Part shown: one piece after another, positions 63,680-64,000 of the stretch | Layout: every line of letters starts with the position of its first letter | Position numbering within the stretch: position 1 is the stretch's first letter | Origin: Saprospiraceae bacterium | Lineage (GTDB): Bacteria; Bacteroidota; Bacteroidia; Chitinophagales; Saprospiraceae | DNA length: 64,000 nt | Reading direction: 5' to 3' | Assembly (NCBI GenBank): GCA_021604865.1 | Contig: BQJU01000006.1 | Span: 62,001-126,000 of the forward strand | Notes under the pieces: model-generated | Databases searched by the model: none | The model's input: only the letters and a program-made list of their open reading frames with translations | What the model was told of the DNA's origin: nothing | Position numbers and translations under genes: made by a program

Positions 63680-64000
63680 TTATTTGTCTCCATAGAGTGC
63701 TTTGCCCGCAGCTTCGTATTTGTCTCCTTCCACCCAAATCGGCTTTTGCGGATTATTGGCAATCAGTCTGGCCGTAAAGGCAAAAGATTGGCAAAATTTG
63801 AGCAAATAGTCAAAATCCAAAGAATCCGCATCGTCAGAAACCTGGTGATAACGCGACATCATCACTTCATCAAAAGTTTTAAAACCAGGAGAAAAACAAA
63901 GTGCCGGCACTCCTTTCGCTGCAAAAGAAACATTGTCAGACCGATCAAAAAGGTTTTGCTCCGGAGCGGGGTCAGCAACCAGTTCTTTGCCAAACGACTC
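63680..64000 (-). CDS. M28 family metallopeptidase (C-terminal part, cut by window edge)
   Basis: 106 residues remain, reading in from the right edge. The sequence shows NLFDRSDNVSFAAKGVPALC, FSPGFKTFDEVMMSRYHQVS and DDADSLDFDYLLKF, which match the end of M28 aminopeptidases: the S-D-x-x-x-F loop, the G(I/V)P strand and the zinc-binding His in YH-x-x-x-D-D. These are secreted di-zinc aminopeptidases; the other zinc ligands lie outside the window. The C-terminus is a short helical tail (VEGDKYEAAGKALYGDK) with no sorting domain. The catalytic half cannot be judged here. Confidence 0.8.
   Translation of the reverse strand, partial: ESFGKELVADPAPEQNLFDRSDNVSFAAKGVPALCFSPGFKTFDEVMMSRYHQVSDDADSLDFDYLLKFCQSFAFTARLIANNPQKPIWVEGDKYEAAGKALYGDK

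Overview
The window looks like chromosomal DNA of a Bacteroidota bacterium, most likely Saprospiraceae/Lewinella-like. The evidence is proteins carrying type IX secretion (T9SS) sorting domains of types A and B, a PorP/SprF-family protein at the left edge, a short primary sigma factor without region 1.1, DUF4199, DUF2795 and BatA-type proteins, and promoters of the Bacteroidota form TTG-N17..23-TAnnTTTG. No rRNA, tRNA, CRISPR array, phage or transposase gene was seen.

Layout. 1-5.3 kb: start of a PorP/SprF gene, a MacB-like permease, queA (queuosine), a secreted transglutaminase-like protein and a DUF2795 protein. 5.5-9.6 kb: an unknown helical protein, then cmk and an ABC exporter. 9.6-18.7 kb: mostly minus-strand housekeeping genes: a NUDIX-like protein, two envelope proteins, rpoD, pnp, rpsO, etfB-etfA, then a small TPR protein on the plus strand. 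19.0-41.5 kb: four consecutive plus-strand genes for giant secreted repeat proteins (792, 2072, 2071 and 2319 aa), all ending in a T9SS type B (gliding-motility-associated, CHU_C-type) sorting domain. They form two paralogous pairs: the first two share a galactose-binding-like N-terminal domain, the last two a choice-of-anchor L domain plus an 83-84 residue Cys-pair repeat present 12 and 15 times. 41.5-54.6 kb: a methyltransferase, a DUF2027/Smr protein, a DUF4442 protein, a Crp/Fnr gene remnant, and a long minus-strand run: BatA/VWA protein, membrane protein, dihydroorotase homologue, two DUF4199 proteins, GT2, GT4, and GmhA-like and GmhB-like heptose enzymes. 54.8-64 kb: queE, an HtpX-like protease, a T9SS type A protein with FG-GAP/ASPIC head and twelve PKD modules of exactly 77 residues, an unknown exported protein, and the end of an M28 peptidase.

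The main surface biology is the four-gene type B array plus the PKD protein: large, disulfide-rich, modular proteins presumably exported by the Sec pathway and then T9SS. The PorP/SprF-like protein at the edge belongs to a family that works with such cargo. The heptose/glycosyltransferase run suggests surface polysaccharide or glycoprotein sugar synthesis.

At the DNA level, a palindromic intergenic repeat recurs through the window (best copies at 751, 2148, 12183, 18670 and 63560) with a conserved core. One copy carries a nested GC-rich hairpin insertion flanked by CAT on both sides. Promoter and terminator calls rest on motif reading only.
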